A stretch of 42,365 nucleotides of DNA, from positions 1 to 42,365 of the IMG/VR virus record IMGVR_UViG_3300030451_004057; one strand, written 5' to 3'. The translations under genes and the position numbers were made by a program. Each line of letters begins with the position of its first letter. Positions within the stretch are counted from its first letter, which is position 1. Below, one piece after another: positions 19,601 through 28,330 of this stretch. Source of the DNA: a virus. The notes below the pieces were generated by a model that worked only from the letters and a program-made list of their open reading frames with translations, had not been told where the DNA came from and did no database searches.

Positions 19601-22600
19601 ATTGGCTTTTCCATCAGCGTTAAACAAAGCATCTTTGTTTGTTAATACTTTTAACACCTTGTCTTCGCATAAAGTAATTAAGTCTGTATTTCTTGTGTGT
19701 AGTTTTTGTATACTACCATAAACTGGATTTAAATCTTTAGTAATTTTTTCTGCAGCAATAAATTGATTAGTATTATTAATACCAGAGTTTGAATTATATA
19801 TTCCAGAAAATATTAGCCCGTGTTTTCTTCTTTCTTCTTTTACTGGCTCAGCTAAAACTGTCGATGCTTTAACTCCATTTGCTATTTTAGGTTGATTAAA
19901 ACTATCTCTTATTCTATCGGTTTCTACACCATTACCATAAGAAAAACAGTTAGACCAGTCTAACATATGGTATTGTCTAGTTAATTTTTCAAAACCAACA
20001 GAATCAGCGTCACCATGTAACGTTATTTGAGTACCACTAGTAACTTGGCCATCAACTTTACTACCAACCCAATAATGGTTTCTTTTGTAAAAAGTTATTG
20101 TTTGGTTATCTGCTATAGTTGTGTTAGCAGGTAAAGTTGGTGTAAACGTTATAGTATTAGAATTATTCCAAGAATATATAGTGTGTGTTGTTTTGTCTCC
20201 AGAGCTATTTATAGTTTGAAAAGTAGCACCTATAGGTATATATTCTTCGTTGTTATTACTGTTTAATTCAACAGGCATTAAACCACTTGCTTGGTAATAT
20301 ATGTCTAAATCTACAGATTCTCTTGGTTCAACCTCCCATATAGCTGGACTTTCTGTGAAACTATCTACATTTTCATTACCAGTAATTGGCTCTACTATTT
20401 CTATAATATCAAAATCTTCAAAATCATGTTTTAAAGCTCTAACACTATTGCCAGCTCCTGATATAGTACCTGTTATTGGGTTATAACCACTAACACCGCT
20501 ACCTATAGCAGGTTGTATGCCTATAGTCCATCTTTGTCGCATATTAAACCCTCTATACATATTTCTATGTGGTGAAAGGTTAAGGAAATTAGAACCATCT
20601 TGACAATTTCTTATACCCCAAGAACCAGAATAAGGTGATGTGTTTGTCTTGTATTCGTCTTTACCATGAGGCGTGTTTTGGTAATCATATTCAAATGTTG
20701 TATAAACTGTTTTGTCTGGATCCCTTCTAAATCTAAACTTAGTGCCAGCTGTAACAAGTCTCTGTATAAATTTCCAAGCATCGGCCCTTACGCCACTAGG
20801 ATGTTCCGATAACTTGTGCTTGTATGGTGGGCTCCAATTATTCCTACCTTCCATACCCGACCAAGACAAGTCCATGTAACATCTACTAGTAATACCAGTT
20901 CCTGTAAAGCCCCATATACCTCTTGATATTGCAGGTCCTGTCTGGTTATTGATATTAGCACTAGTTGCAGTTGCTTTTTTATTTGAAGTAAAGTTTTCAT
21001 TACTTTCATACCAAACAGTTTGAGCGTCTACAGAAAGGCCGTGAAAACCTTGCCCGTTACTTCCGTTTACTCTATCACCAGGAACGTGAGCAGGAACACC
21101 ACCATATCCACTCCAAGTATAAGCTGTTGCAGCATCTATAAAGAAAGAGTGTTTAGCAGCAACACCCCTCCAAAATCTTTTAGCTGATGTTGTGTGCCCG
21201 CTAAAAGCGTTTACGTTGTCGCCAAGAGCATAAACAGGATCAGCATGAATAAGGCCAGATGTAAGCCCAAACTTTTCACCACTACTACCTCCCCATTGAT
21301 AAGCCGCGGCTGGACTTCCAGTATAATGGTGTATAAGCTCTGTTGGATGATCTCTTCCAGAACGATTAAAACTTTCTGTTTTTAAAGCTTGTCTATAATC
21401 AGGTGTTATTGGACCTGTAGATGGACCTCCTAAATATCCATTATTATTTATATATCTTACTTGCCAACTATCTTTTATTAAATAATTAGTATCTTCAGAT
21501 TCTACTGTTAAAACATATTTAGCTAAACTTTCGTCTCTAAATATTTTTACAAAAAACCTACCGTCAAACTCAGGTTTATTTTCAATTTTATTTTCTGTTA
21601 ATCTTAATGCTAAGCCAGAAGGGGGATTTATACCGTTTGAAGAATCACCATCACTATCTGTAAACGCCATATCGTTTCCAAATGCACCAAAAATATTTAT
21701 AGTAATATAAGTATTGTCGTCAGAAAGATTCATAACCTCATACTCTTCAGAAGCATTGTCGCTTGTAAAAATTTTTACAAAAAGTTTATCTGGCGTTGAT
21801 ACTAATACTTTTTCACCAAAAGACTCTATAAACGCGCCTCTAGCTACAGTAACTTTATTAAAACCTGGTATTGGATAACCACCAGTTCCAGTGTTATTAC
21901 CAAAGTTTCCTTGAGCTGACGAACTACCAATAACGGTTGTATCACCATGCAACACTGTACCTAACACGACTCTTTGAGTTTTTATAAAATCTGGAGCTTC
22001 GTTTTCAATAGCAATAATTTTATATCTAGCTTTTTCGTAAACAGCCTCGTTAGTTCGATGAGATTTTTTTAATATTAAATAATCATCTTCTATAATTTTA
22101 TTTCTTTCGGCAGAAGGAAAAGATAGCCATATATTACCATCGCTTGCTGGATACCATCTGTCCATAGCCATGTTGTAATATTCAGAAGAAGTTTCTTTAA
22201 CATAAAAAGAAAAGTGTTTTGCCCAGGCTGGTGGATCACTTTGTAATCTACAATATATTCTATTTCTTTTTGTTGAGCAATTTTTTTCTACTTTTATAGA
22301 TGAATTTTTAGAAGTTAAAACTGGTGTTTCTCTACCATATTCATCACTAAAAACTACACCTACTTGATAAGTTCTCATTGATTTGATAGATGGCACAGCG
22401 TATTGTGAATTGACTACATTTTCTATATCTTGCGAATGCTTTGATACTTCCAATACTGGATCGTCAGCGTTATAATTTTGCAAATAATTTGCGTAAATTA
22501 ATCTATTAGCACTTATCTCTTGTGCTCTTGCTAGTCTCGGCACATTATCAAAAGGTCTAAGTAGTTGATTAGACGGTAAAACAGCGTGTATTACATCTGA

Positions 22601-24283
22601 CGTAACATCGTACTCTCCTCTATCATAAGCATTGTTTAATAAATCTGGCCAGCTAGGGTGCTCGTCTTTATACGTTAAAGACTTTACTGTGTAAACCGTT
22701 GGGTTAGTATCTTCTTTGTACAACAAGTCTATACCGACAACATCGTTTGCTACTAAAGTTTCTGGAAAATAATCCTTTAATTTTAAACTTCTTAATCTAT
22801 TTCTCATACCTAGATTATAACCTTTTCTAGGTTCATAATCAAAATCACCGGGCATAAAAGCCAGTTCTGAAAAAGGCGCAAAGCAAGAATATTCACCATC
22901 AGTATATTTATATCTATAAGAAAATCTTACAAATTTAAACTCAAACAAAGGATCTGCGTCTATCATTCTAACATAATAAGGTTCTGAAGACTGCTTAATA
23001 TCATTTGATATTGATAATATTCTAAGTGTAAAATTACTAGTTTGTAATGCGTTAGGATTTGTTACTTGTGAAGATGTAACAACTGCTCGCACCACAGAAT
23101 ACGCTTCTGAAAAAGAAGAATTAGACAACCCCGTATTGTCTGTTAATATTAAAATATCTCCAACTCTATAATCTATAGGATTATCAAACGTAGGTGTAAT
23201 GTCATCACCAGTTGTTTTATTAGAAAAGTCAAAAGTAAGCGATGTATACCTTAAATTAGTAGTGCCACTTGAAGTTACTCTAGGATTTTTTTGATCAGAC
23301 ATTTCCAACGTTAAAGGTTGTGTTGGAGACTTTTTGATTACTGTTATATTTTTTTCCGCAACGTAAGCCGCTTTTTTGCCAGTTCTATCTGTCACAACTT
23401 CTAAATCACCATCGTTATCACTATCAGAAACTAGTCTAGTATGAAAATCGTGAGTGTCACCTTCAAACGTAGCTGTTGTAGGTGTTCCAGCATTAAAACC
23501 GGCTATACCACCACCAACCAAATATTCAGTTCCACCTGTACCTGCAATAGATCTTTTTATACTTATTTTTTTAGGCTCAGTCGCATTATCTGTCCAGAAA
23601 ATAAAATCATCTAAAATATTTATTGCTGTTATTATATTGTTTCTGTCAAAGTTTAAAACTCTTGGCGATGTAAAAAACAGCGAATCACTACTGCTAACAC
23701 TTACGGATTCACTCAAAGTAATAGTCCATCTACTATTACCAGTATCATAAGCAATGTCAGTTACAGTAATATTATCTTCAATACTATAATTTGCATGAGT
23801 AAACTTCATACCTATTCTAACACCAGTTTTATTTATTGTTGCGCTACTGAGGTCTGGTATTTTTATAGTATTAGCGTTGCTTGTTGCTGCTGAAGCTGTA
23901 GTGGTTACATTATAAATATCTACAAAAACGTATTTAGCGCTTTTCTTTAAACTATCATACTCTATTATATAATCTCTCTGTATATCTAAAGCAGCACCTG
24001 TAGTATTGTTTATACCACCTGCTATCATATAATAAAGCTTATCCGTTTCAGGAAGAGCTATCGATCCTATGCATGTTGAAGTTGTTGGTATACTATAAGT
24101 GCCGTCTTCTATAGTATTTCTTAGAGTGTTGCCCAGTAGAGTTTGAGCAGAACCAACGTTTGAGTCGTCTGAAGTAGATATTTGTATATTTAAAGCATCT
24201 CTATACTGGCCGTTTGGAACTAACCTTTCGTCAAGGTCTTTGTTCATTTTGGCCTGAGAGAAGTTACGTTTTAACTCCGGCAT
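16637..24283 (-). CDS. Very large tail protein (stabilisation/fibre type, 2548 aa)
   Basis: The N-terminus (FSQAKMNKDLDERLVPNGQY) is a familiar start of large tail 'stabilisation' proteins in crAss-like and marine phages, often related at fold level to P22 gp10. Residues ~200-260 and ~1480-1680 contain short strand repeats (NILDDFIFWTDN, LITLCEDKVLKVLTN, YNITIGKRY) consistent with a beta-propeller-like body. The last ~850 residues are Thr/Ser/Gly-rich beta modules typical of receptor-binding regions. A short unit of the form G-x-x-x-G-M-x-F/I appears near residues 158, 2351 and 2456. The gene sits directly after the ring proteins, so it probably forms much of the tail hub and fibres and meets the host surface. 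The role is inferred from position and recalled patterns. Confidence 0.85.
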   Translation of the reverse strand: MPELKRNFSQAKMNKDLDERLVPNGQYRDALNIQISTSDDSNVGSAQTLLGNTLRNTIEDGTYSIPTTSTCIGSIALPETDKLYYMIAGGINNTTGAALDIQRDYIIEYDSLKKSAKYVFVDIYNVTTTASAATSNANTIKIPDLSSATINKTGVRIGMKFTHANYSIEDNITVTDIAYDTGNSRWTITLSESVSVSSSDSLFFTSPRVLNFDRNNIITAINILDDFIFWTDNATEPKKISIKRSIAGTGGTEYLVGGGIAGFNAGTPTTATFEGDTHDFHTRLVSDSDNDGDLEVVTDRTGKKAAYVAEKNITVIKKSPTQPLTLEMSDQKNPRVTSSGTTNLRYTSLTFDFSNKTTGDDITPTFDNPIDYRVGDILILTDNTGLSNSSFSEAYSVVRAVVTSSQVTNPNALQTSNFTLRILSISNDIKQSSEPYYVRMIDADPLFEFKFVRFSYRYKYTDGEYSCFAPFSELAFMPGDFDYEPRKGYNLGMRNRLRSLKLKDYFPETLVANDVVGIDLLYKEDTNPTVYTVKSLTYKDEHPSWPDLLNNAYDRGEYDVTSDVIHAVLPSNQLLRPFDNVPRLARAQEISANRLIYANYLQNYNADDPVLEVSKHSQDIENVVNSQYAVPSIKSMRTYQVGVVFSDEYGRETPVLTSKNSSIKVEKNCSTKRNRIYCRLQSDPPAWAKHFSFYVKETSSEYYNMAMDRWYPASDGNIWLSFPSAERNKIIEDDYLILKKSHRTNEAVYEKARYKIIAIENEAPDFIKTQRVVLGTVLHGDTTVIGSSSAQGNFGNNTGTGGYPIPGFNKVTVARGAFIESFGEKVLVSTPDKLFVKIFTSDNASEEYEVMNLSDDNTYITINIFGAFGNDMAFTDSDGDSSNGINPPSGLALRLTENKIENKPEFDGRFFVKIFRDESLAKYVLTVESEDTNYLIKDSWQVRYINNNGYLGGPSTGPITPDYRQALKTESFNRSGRDHPTELIHHYTGSPAAAYQWGGSSGEKFGLTSGLIHADPVYALGDNVNAFSGHTTSAKRFWRGVAAKHSFFIDAATAYTWSGYGGVPAHVPGDRVNGSNGQGFHGLSVDAQTVWYESNENFTSNKKATATSANINNQTGPAISRGIWGFTGTGITSRCYMDLSWSGMEGRNNWSPPYKHKLSEHPSGVRADAWKFIQRLVTAGTKFRFRRDPDKTVYTTFEYDYQNTPHGKDEYKTNTSPYSGSWGIRNCQDGSNFLNLSPHRNMYRGFNMRQRWTIGIQPAIGSGVSGYNPITGTISGAGNSVRALKHDFEDFDIIEIVEPITGNENVDSFTESPAIWEVEPRESVDLDIYYQASGLMPVELNSNNNEEYIPIGATFQTINSSGDKTTHTIYSWNNSNTITFTPTLPANTTIADNQTITFYKRNHYWVGSKVDGQVTSGTQITLHGDADSVGFEKLTRQYHMLDWSNCFSYGNGVETDRIRDSFNQPKIANGVKASTVLAEPVKEERRKHGLIFSGIYNSNSGINNTNQFIAAEKITKDLNPVYGSIQKLHTRNTDLITLCEDKVLKVLTNKDALFNADGKANVTSNNMVLGQATPYSGDYGISTNPESFTATPQQLYFADITRGQILAMSSEGVRSISDLGMKDYFTDLLKDYADIAIGSYDEKKKEYNITIGKRYIQSQLNAEYTTVTYSEKARGWVSLKSFTPEQGLSLNNEYYTFKNGQLYIHHDNTTRNNFYGVQYDSTVTVVFNDMPEAVKSFGALNYEGTQARITQFTTSNATAYNNSGGSSTVTFNDGEYYNLDTKTGWYVDSIITNKQTGNIVEFKEKEGKWFGLIAGDATTLSNLDEREFSVQGLGNADFVHSNPGGGGGQPETGQVDITWANNTSTTYQGEDGSGGAWDTASIRSFSVTSVSNSYNVGATIGAQTIDLIISPLFNGSFTHAISATDFKIGGASETSSNSGIWQGGNVDGSITQVQFTDLGIAGDPSNTIQARISMPQFTVPTSNKTYYIDIDEETSMSNNNRNLCVRVKHPYDSNQTVSYPAQSPYGATISRTQEVAGSSTVPTKQKYQSSTILDGGWSHVVKVTFSAGSGYYYSPINTSGGLSVSSNNIVQPGFDYSSYYSTTIDAAVYDSDGRLTGFTVNINYEPPPNAPLNPDPSHLCKLYHTFVINSTLNAIPTLPSNQIQSVNFTSSAPTTANSTPVSVSGTVGASYTIQVTEQQGLESNSVATSNGYYNFTDNVFQTSSTNSGTQTISSEGFNIHNVTLPTNTSGKKRFDVIIAAAGSPQSTLHADVPNAHGEAKIIQDGIATLTLGTFTHTASNFGSMVTTTATMPTGSSLRPTVILATGGTAGVSTTALTLDEATSGIEVGMIITGTGVPYNTTVSAIDKENVNITTSQNVSVTDGVSLAFNRNDSTAKQFELTVTPGSGKSLSITSSGGRQPLASDVATSASAVISTSGSHSSGVTTLNLSTTTGLIAGMTFAVGGTTHTVSTISSATAITFTPALTANIAAPTNIEFSKTNNSASVNVRFIEAAMDQQNVKVRGLLEISSIPENDTINIFIDNFISSTS

Positions 24284-24286
24284 ATT

Positions 24287-25195
24287 TTAGTGTTTTATAA
24301 TTTTACTACCTCCTCTTAGTATTCTAGCGTATTCTTCTAGTTTAAAGTTTTGTAATCTTAATTTTGTTTTTCTTGTTTCGGCAAATTTTTGCTTTTTAAT
24401 TTCAGCTAACAAACCGCCAGGTGTATCTTTTCTTGATAATAATATATTAAACAATATGTGTTTGTACATTGCTTCTTCAGCAAATTTAGGCACTGGTGTA
24501 CCTTGAAAATCTATACCATCATGAGTGCTGTTGGTAACAATACCATCGCTTATATATTTTAATATTACAGTTTTTCCTGAAATATTAGAACTAAAATGAA
24601 ATTTTCCTGCTTGTTCGTCTATATAAAAACTACCATTAGCTTGGGCATAAGCTGGATCAATACCGTATCTATTACCTTCTAAGTAACTATAAGCGTCTTG
24701 ATCTTGTCTATTTGTACTAATAACGCTAGCTTCTTGTGCCATGTATAAATCCCTTGTGGCAGATGTTTCTGTAAAAGCTAAATCATCATTAGCACCACTT
24801 ATTGTAAAACCACCATCAGCATTTACTGTTTCAGTTATATTTCTAGGGTTTGAAGTTTTATCAGTGTGATATATTATTCTTTCAACACCTGACTCGTCTA
24901 CCCAAGTTAACTTGCAATAATTAATATAATCACCAGGCATTACTAACATTAAAGAAGAAGGTATTTCAACTTCCCAATTTTTTACAACTTTTAAAGTGTC
25001 ATAGCTAAGTTCTTGCAACGCTCTACTAGCGTGAAAAGCTATATCACCAGGATAAACGTTTTCGCATATTTTACCTTTACCAACATATGTTGCGGTAAAA
25101 GATCTTATAATATCTTTTAAAGATAAAAATCTATAATTACCGTGGTCTCCACCACTTGCATAATAAGCTTGTTCTGCGCTTTTATTTAATCCCAT
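24287..25195 (-). CDS. Head-tail connector / tail ring protein
   Basis: The 302-residue protein has FLSLKDIIRSFTATYVG, then AFHASRALQELSYDTLK and a segment IPSSLMLVMPGDYINYCKL. This layout, of short helices holding a hinge and then a beta domain, is recalled from ring or connector proteins of crAss-like and related podoviruses. It lies four bases from the tail protein gene and just after the other ring protein. It probably stacks under the portal as part of the neck or tail tube. No enzyme motifs are visible. Confidence 0.75.
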   Translation of the reverse strand: MGLNKSAEQAYYASGGDHGNYRFLSLKDIIRSFTATYVGKGKICENVYPGDIAFHASRALQELSYDTLKVVKNWEVEIPSSLMLVMPGDYINYCKLTWVDESGVERIIYHTDKTSNPRNITETVNADGGFTISGANDDLAFTETSATRDLYMAQEASVISTNRQDQDAYSYLEGNRYGIDPAYAQANGSFYIDEQAGKFHFSSNISGKTVILKYISDGIVTNSTHDGIDFQGTPVPKFAEEAMYKHILFNILLSRKDTPGGLLAEIKKQKFAETRKTKLRLQNFKLEEYARILRGGSKIIKH

Positions 25196-25198
25196 GTT

Positions 25199-25909
25199 TT
25201 ATTGTTTTTGAGTTTGTGTTTCTGCTGCATTTCTAGAGGCCGCTATTTCAACTAATCCAGGTTTGTTTAGTATTATGCCGGCTAATTCTAATATTTTATT
25301 TACCAATGTGTTTTCTTCAGAAATATGTAACGTGAAGTTTGTCGCAGCACTAGCGTTGTATAAAGCTTTTTCATTAACAACAACATAAGCCCATTCAACT
25401 GCTGCAGGGGCGTTTATAACCTCACAAGTAACACCATTAGCCTCTGGAATACCACTACCATCCATTCTATAAACTTCAATATCTTTTCCATTTAAAGCCG
25501 AGTCAATATATACTGCTTCAAAATTATTTATACTCATAGAATTATGTCTTCCTGATTTTTTATATTGCATTAACTCGTTTCTATCCATTTTGGTACACTC
25601 CATTTCGTCTAAAAATATTTTACCTATTTGGTAATGTGACGGGTAAGTATGGCCCAATGTAACATCTGCCACCGTTGTAAATGGAGCTAGTTTTCTTTCC
25701 AACAATTTAGATATACTAGCCTCACTATATTCTTTTTCTTCTGGTTCTAACCTTTCTCTTTGATTTAAATCATAAAAATAAGACTCAAATATTTCTGTTT
25801 GAGCCTGATTAGCTAATAAATTAAACTCTTGTGGTGTTATATAACCTCTTTGTTCTTTATTAGCAATAGCTAATACTCTTTGATATACTGTGTCTACGCT
25901 TATTGCCAT
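25199..25909 (-). CDS. Ring / head-completion protein
   Basis: The 236-residue product begins with a helical domain containing GYITPQEFNLLANQAQTEIF, a motif I associate with ring or connector proteins of crAss-like phages. A beta-rich middle follows, with a helical C-terminus (NKILELAGIIL). It follows the hairpin at 25930-25953 and precedes the second ring protein by three bases, so the two are likely co-translated and assemble together at the neck. Assignment rests on motif recall and gene order. Confidence 0.78.
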   Translation of the reverse strand: MAISVDTVYQRVLAIANKEQRGYITPQEFNLLANQAQTEIFESYFYDLNQRERLEPEEKEYSEASISKLLERKLAPFTTVADVTLGHTYPSHYQIGKIFLDEMECTKMDRNELMQYKKSGRHNSMSINNFEAVYIDSALNGKDIEVYRMDGSGIPEANGVTCEVINAPAAVEWAYVVVNEKALYNASAATNFTLHISEENTLVNKILELAGIILNKPGLVEIAASRNAAETQTQKQ

Positions 25910-25929
25910 ATTTTTTTTATTAGTAGTTA

Positions 25930-25953
25930 GTAATCGCCCCGTAGGGCGACTAC
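25930..25953 (-). terminator. UNCG-capped hairpin between structural genes
   Basis: In the minus-strand RNA, a 10-base stem (GUAGUCGCCC with GGGCGAUUAC) closes a UACG loop on a C-G pair. One pair is G-U on this strand but would be A-C on the other, so the fold is specific to the minus transcript. No U-run follows. It may therefore be a partial terminator, or an RNA-stabilising or processing hairpin, between the 251-residue gene and the ring-protein gene. Confidence 0.6.
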
Positions 25954-25966
25954 CACTACAGTTAGA

Positions 25967-26722
25967 TTATTTTAATCTTTTTTCAATTTGAGAGTAAATC
26001 TCAACACCTTCATCAGTTTTAAACCAAGCGGCTAAAGCTGAATATGGGTTTTCATCAAACGGTACGTTCATTAATTTTCTACCATTAGATCCCCAAGTAA
26101 ATGTTCTTTGATCTTGTGACAAATTAATTACTTGAGCTTCAACAGCTTTTATACCAACATTTCTAAGCTGAACGTTATCGTCTTGTACTAAATCCATAAA
26201 TAGTTGTGGTCTAGTTTTTGCAAGTATCAACAAGTCTCTTTTAAGTTCTTTAGTACTCATTTCGTTTACAGCAGAACCTTTTTCAACTCTCATAACAGCT
26301 TCCATTTGTTCAATGCTTAAGTTTTGAGCAGCGTTTAAAGCTTCTATTTCAAGCATTATATCTTCAACTTGGTCTTGAGCCTCTCTCACTGTATCGACTT
26401 CAAAGTATTTTTTATTTCTTTGAGGATGATACAAAGATAAAAACTTTTGTAATGTTACATTTGTTTTTGGCACAAATAAAGCACCGTCTCTAAACCAAAT
26501 ATGACCATACCTAATATCACCTTTCATTTCATCAATAAACGGTGTTTTTTGATTTCTTGAATAACATATCTCTCTTTCATATCCTTTTTCTTCATCAAAA
26601 TAATACAGTTGAGTAGATCTTAAATGATAACCAAGAGGTGACATATTAATTAGTACATATGTTCTATCTTTTATTTCCCAAGTATTTTTAACTTGAGCTT
26701 TTTCTTTTTTTGTTTTTTCCAT
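25967..26722 (-). CDS. Conserved structural-module protein (251 aa)
   Basis: The first half has strands and aromatic residues (YVLINMSPLGYHLRS, then EREICYS and PFIDEMKGDIRYGHIWF), followed by a Leu-Gln-Lys-Phe-Leu segment and YHPQRNKKYFEVD. The second half is helical (about 115-200), ending in a WF and Glu-rich tail. I recall this pattern from genes just after the capsid gene in marine phages, where it is treated as a structural protein of unknown role. It stands alone between two hairpins (26752-26777 and 25930-25953), so its mRNA level may be set separately from its neighbours. Confidence 0.75.
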   Translation of the reverse strand: MEKTKKEKAQVKNTWEIKDRTYVLINMSPLGYHLRSTQLYYFDEEKGYEREICYSRNQKTPFIDEMKGDIRYGHIWFRDGALFVPKTNVTLQKFLSLYHPQRNKKYFEVDTVREAQDQVEDIMLEIEALNAAQNLSIEQMEAVMRVEKGSAVNEMSTKELKRDLLILAKTRPQLFMDLVQDDNVQLRNVGIKAVEAQVINLSQDQRTFTWGSNGRKLMNVPFDENPYSALAAWFKTDEGVEIYSQIEKRLK

Positions 26723-26751
26723 AATATAATATATAATAAGATTAGTAAATA

Positions 26752-26777
26752 AAAGCCAGGACCGAAGTCCCGGCTTT
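26752..26777 (-). terminator. Rho-independent terminator after the capsid gene
   Basis: The minus-strand RNA forms an 11-base stem (AAAGCCGGGAC with GUCCUGGCUUU) closed by a UUCG tetraloop on a C-G pair, the very stable C(UUCG)G form, and is followed by UUUUAUUU. It lies 13 bases past the capsid stop codon. One G-U pair is compatible only with the minus transcript. This is a strong terminator and would favour capsid mRNA over downstream genes. Confidence 0.88.
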
Positions 26778-26789
26778 AATTAATTAGTA

Positions 26790-28310
26790 CTAGTAAGTAC
26801 CTGTTGCTTCAATTAGCATAAAGTTGTTAGCACCTTGAGTAACTAAACATCTTTCTGATAAGAAATGCATTTCCATCGCATCTAAATCAGAAGTAGCAGC
26901 TCCAACTGAACCAGTAGTCCAAGTTTTGAAACGTCTGTCTTCCATATTAGAAGCTCTGTATCTTACGTGTAAGAAAGGTCTTTTTAGGTTTTTACCTAAA
27001 GACTGATCGTATACAGTAGTAGTACCAGCAGGAATAAATATTCCTCTAATGTGATTATCTACATCTTTGATACCACCTCTTGTAGCTTTGTCATTTAAGT
27101 ATTTCCAGTCAGACTTGTAGAAGTCATAAGAACCTCTTCTGAAACCAGAGAAACCTAAATTTAACGCCATATCTTCAGAGTTATCAAATACACCGAAAGA
27201 TAAACCACCAGTTGAGTGTGGGTTTAATCCACCAAGCATATCATCAATAGTTAACATAAGATCTCTATCAGCGAATACCATGTACTCTTCAATAGCACCT
27301 TGCTTGTCAAACTCTTTTAATATAGTGTCAAAATCACCTAAAGCTTGTACTGATGTTGCAGCAGCTAATAAACCATCGTAAGCATTACCTCTTGCTTTTA
27401 CAGCTGCAAATAAACCTTCAGAACCAGTTAGTGTATTAGATAAATGAGAAGTTACAGTGTTAGTAGCACTTTCATGCTCAACCATAACCATTTCTAAATA
27501 ATCAGTAAATCTAGCTCTAGTATCACCAGCAGCTTTTAAGTACCATAAGTAACCATTTTGCCCGTCTTCACCAGTAACTTCAACCCAACCAATTTGAGAT
27601 GCATCAGATCCTGAAACCTCATACATATCTTTGATTATAACAGGTTTGTTAGTAAAAGACTTGAACTGTGGCTTATTAGCAGTAGTTCTACCAGTAGTAC
27701 CTTTCGCGTATTCAGAACCATAAACCATTAAACCACAAGTAACGTTACTATTAGAAGCTGAAACGTTGTCAATAGTGTCACCACCATCAGTTAAAGGTTG
27801 TACAGTACACGAAGCGTGAGCTACAGCAGGTGAACCAACGTTAGTAGTACCAACAGCTGTTACATAACCTTTTACAGTTTTGTCAGCGTCAGATAAAATA
27901 ACTAAATCACCAATTCTTACAGCTACATCGGTAACAGCAGAAGCTCCAGCAGCTGAAGCTGTACCATTAACAAAGTTTCCGTCAATATCTTTAACGAATA
28001 TAAAGTTATAAGTAGCAACAGGTGATGATCTCTGTATATTACCTTGGTATGATATGTGTAGTCTTCCTTGTTCTGACCAGACTACTTGATCAGCGGACAT
28101 TGCTTCTTCAGCTCCGACCATTTCTAAAAATCCACCGATAGTTCTGTTTCCAAAAACTTCAGCTTCTTTTTCCATTAAATCTGGTAGGTATTGTTGCGCC
28201 CATCCAGCAGTTGCTGTTGCAGTGAAATCAATATAGTTAGTTGTTAACGCTTGTTGATTCATTGCCGGCACGCTATTTAACGACCCACCAGCCGTCATTG
28301 TAATTGCCAT
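26790..28310 (-). CDS. Major capsid protein
   Basis: The 506-residue protein has the layout of an HK97-type capsid in crAss-like phages: a short N-terminus, then helices with WAQQYLPDLMEKEAEVFGN, a segment MSADQVVWSEQGRLH, a long beta/loop region and a C-terminal FLHVRYRASNMEDRRFKTW. Gene order supports it: TerL, portal, scaffold candidate, capsid. Codons are relatively GC-richer and more regular than in neighbours, consistent with high expression, and a strong terminator follows. It stops at TAG with a TAA two codons later, so read-through would add only two residues. Confidence 0.92.
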   Translation of the reverse strand: MAITMTAGGSLNSVPAMNQQALTTNYIDFTATATAGWAQQYLPDLMEKEAEVFGNRTIGGFLEMVGAEEAMSADQVVWSEQGRLHISYQGNIQRSSPVATYNFIFVKDIDGNFVNGTASAAGASAVTDVAVRIGDLVILSDADKTVKGYVTAVGTTNVGSPAVAHASCTVQPLTDGGDTIDNVSASNSNVTCGLMVYGSEYAKGTTGRTTANKPQFKSFTNKPVIIKDMYEVSGSDASQIGWVEVTGEDGQNGYLWYLKAAGDTRARFTDYLEMVMVEHESATNTVTSHLSNTLTGSEGLFAAVKARGNAYDGLLAAATSVQALGDFDTILKEFDKQGAIEEYMVFADRDLMLTIDDMLGGLNPHSTGGLSFGVFDNSEDMALNLGFSGFRRGSYDFYKSDWKYLNDKATRGGIKDVDNHIRGIFIPAGTTTVYDQSLGKNLKRPFLHVRYRASNMEDRRFKTWTTGSVGAATSDLDAMEMHFLSERCLVTQGANNFMLIEATGTY

Positions 28311-28330
28311 TTGTTTTTAATTTTTAAAAT

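Noticed and set aside
26790-28310. TAG recoding to glutamine, as in some crAss-like phages
   Set aside because: All long late genes are open under the standard code with no internal TAG, and the capsid TAG is backed by a TAA two codons on.
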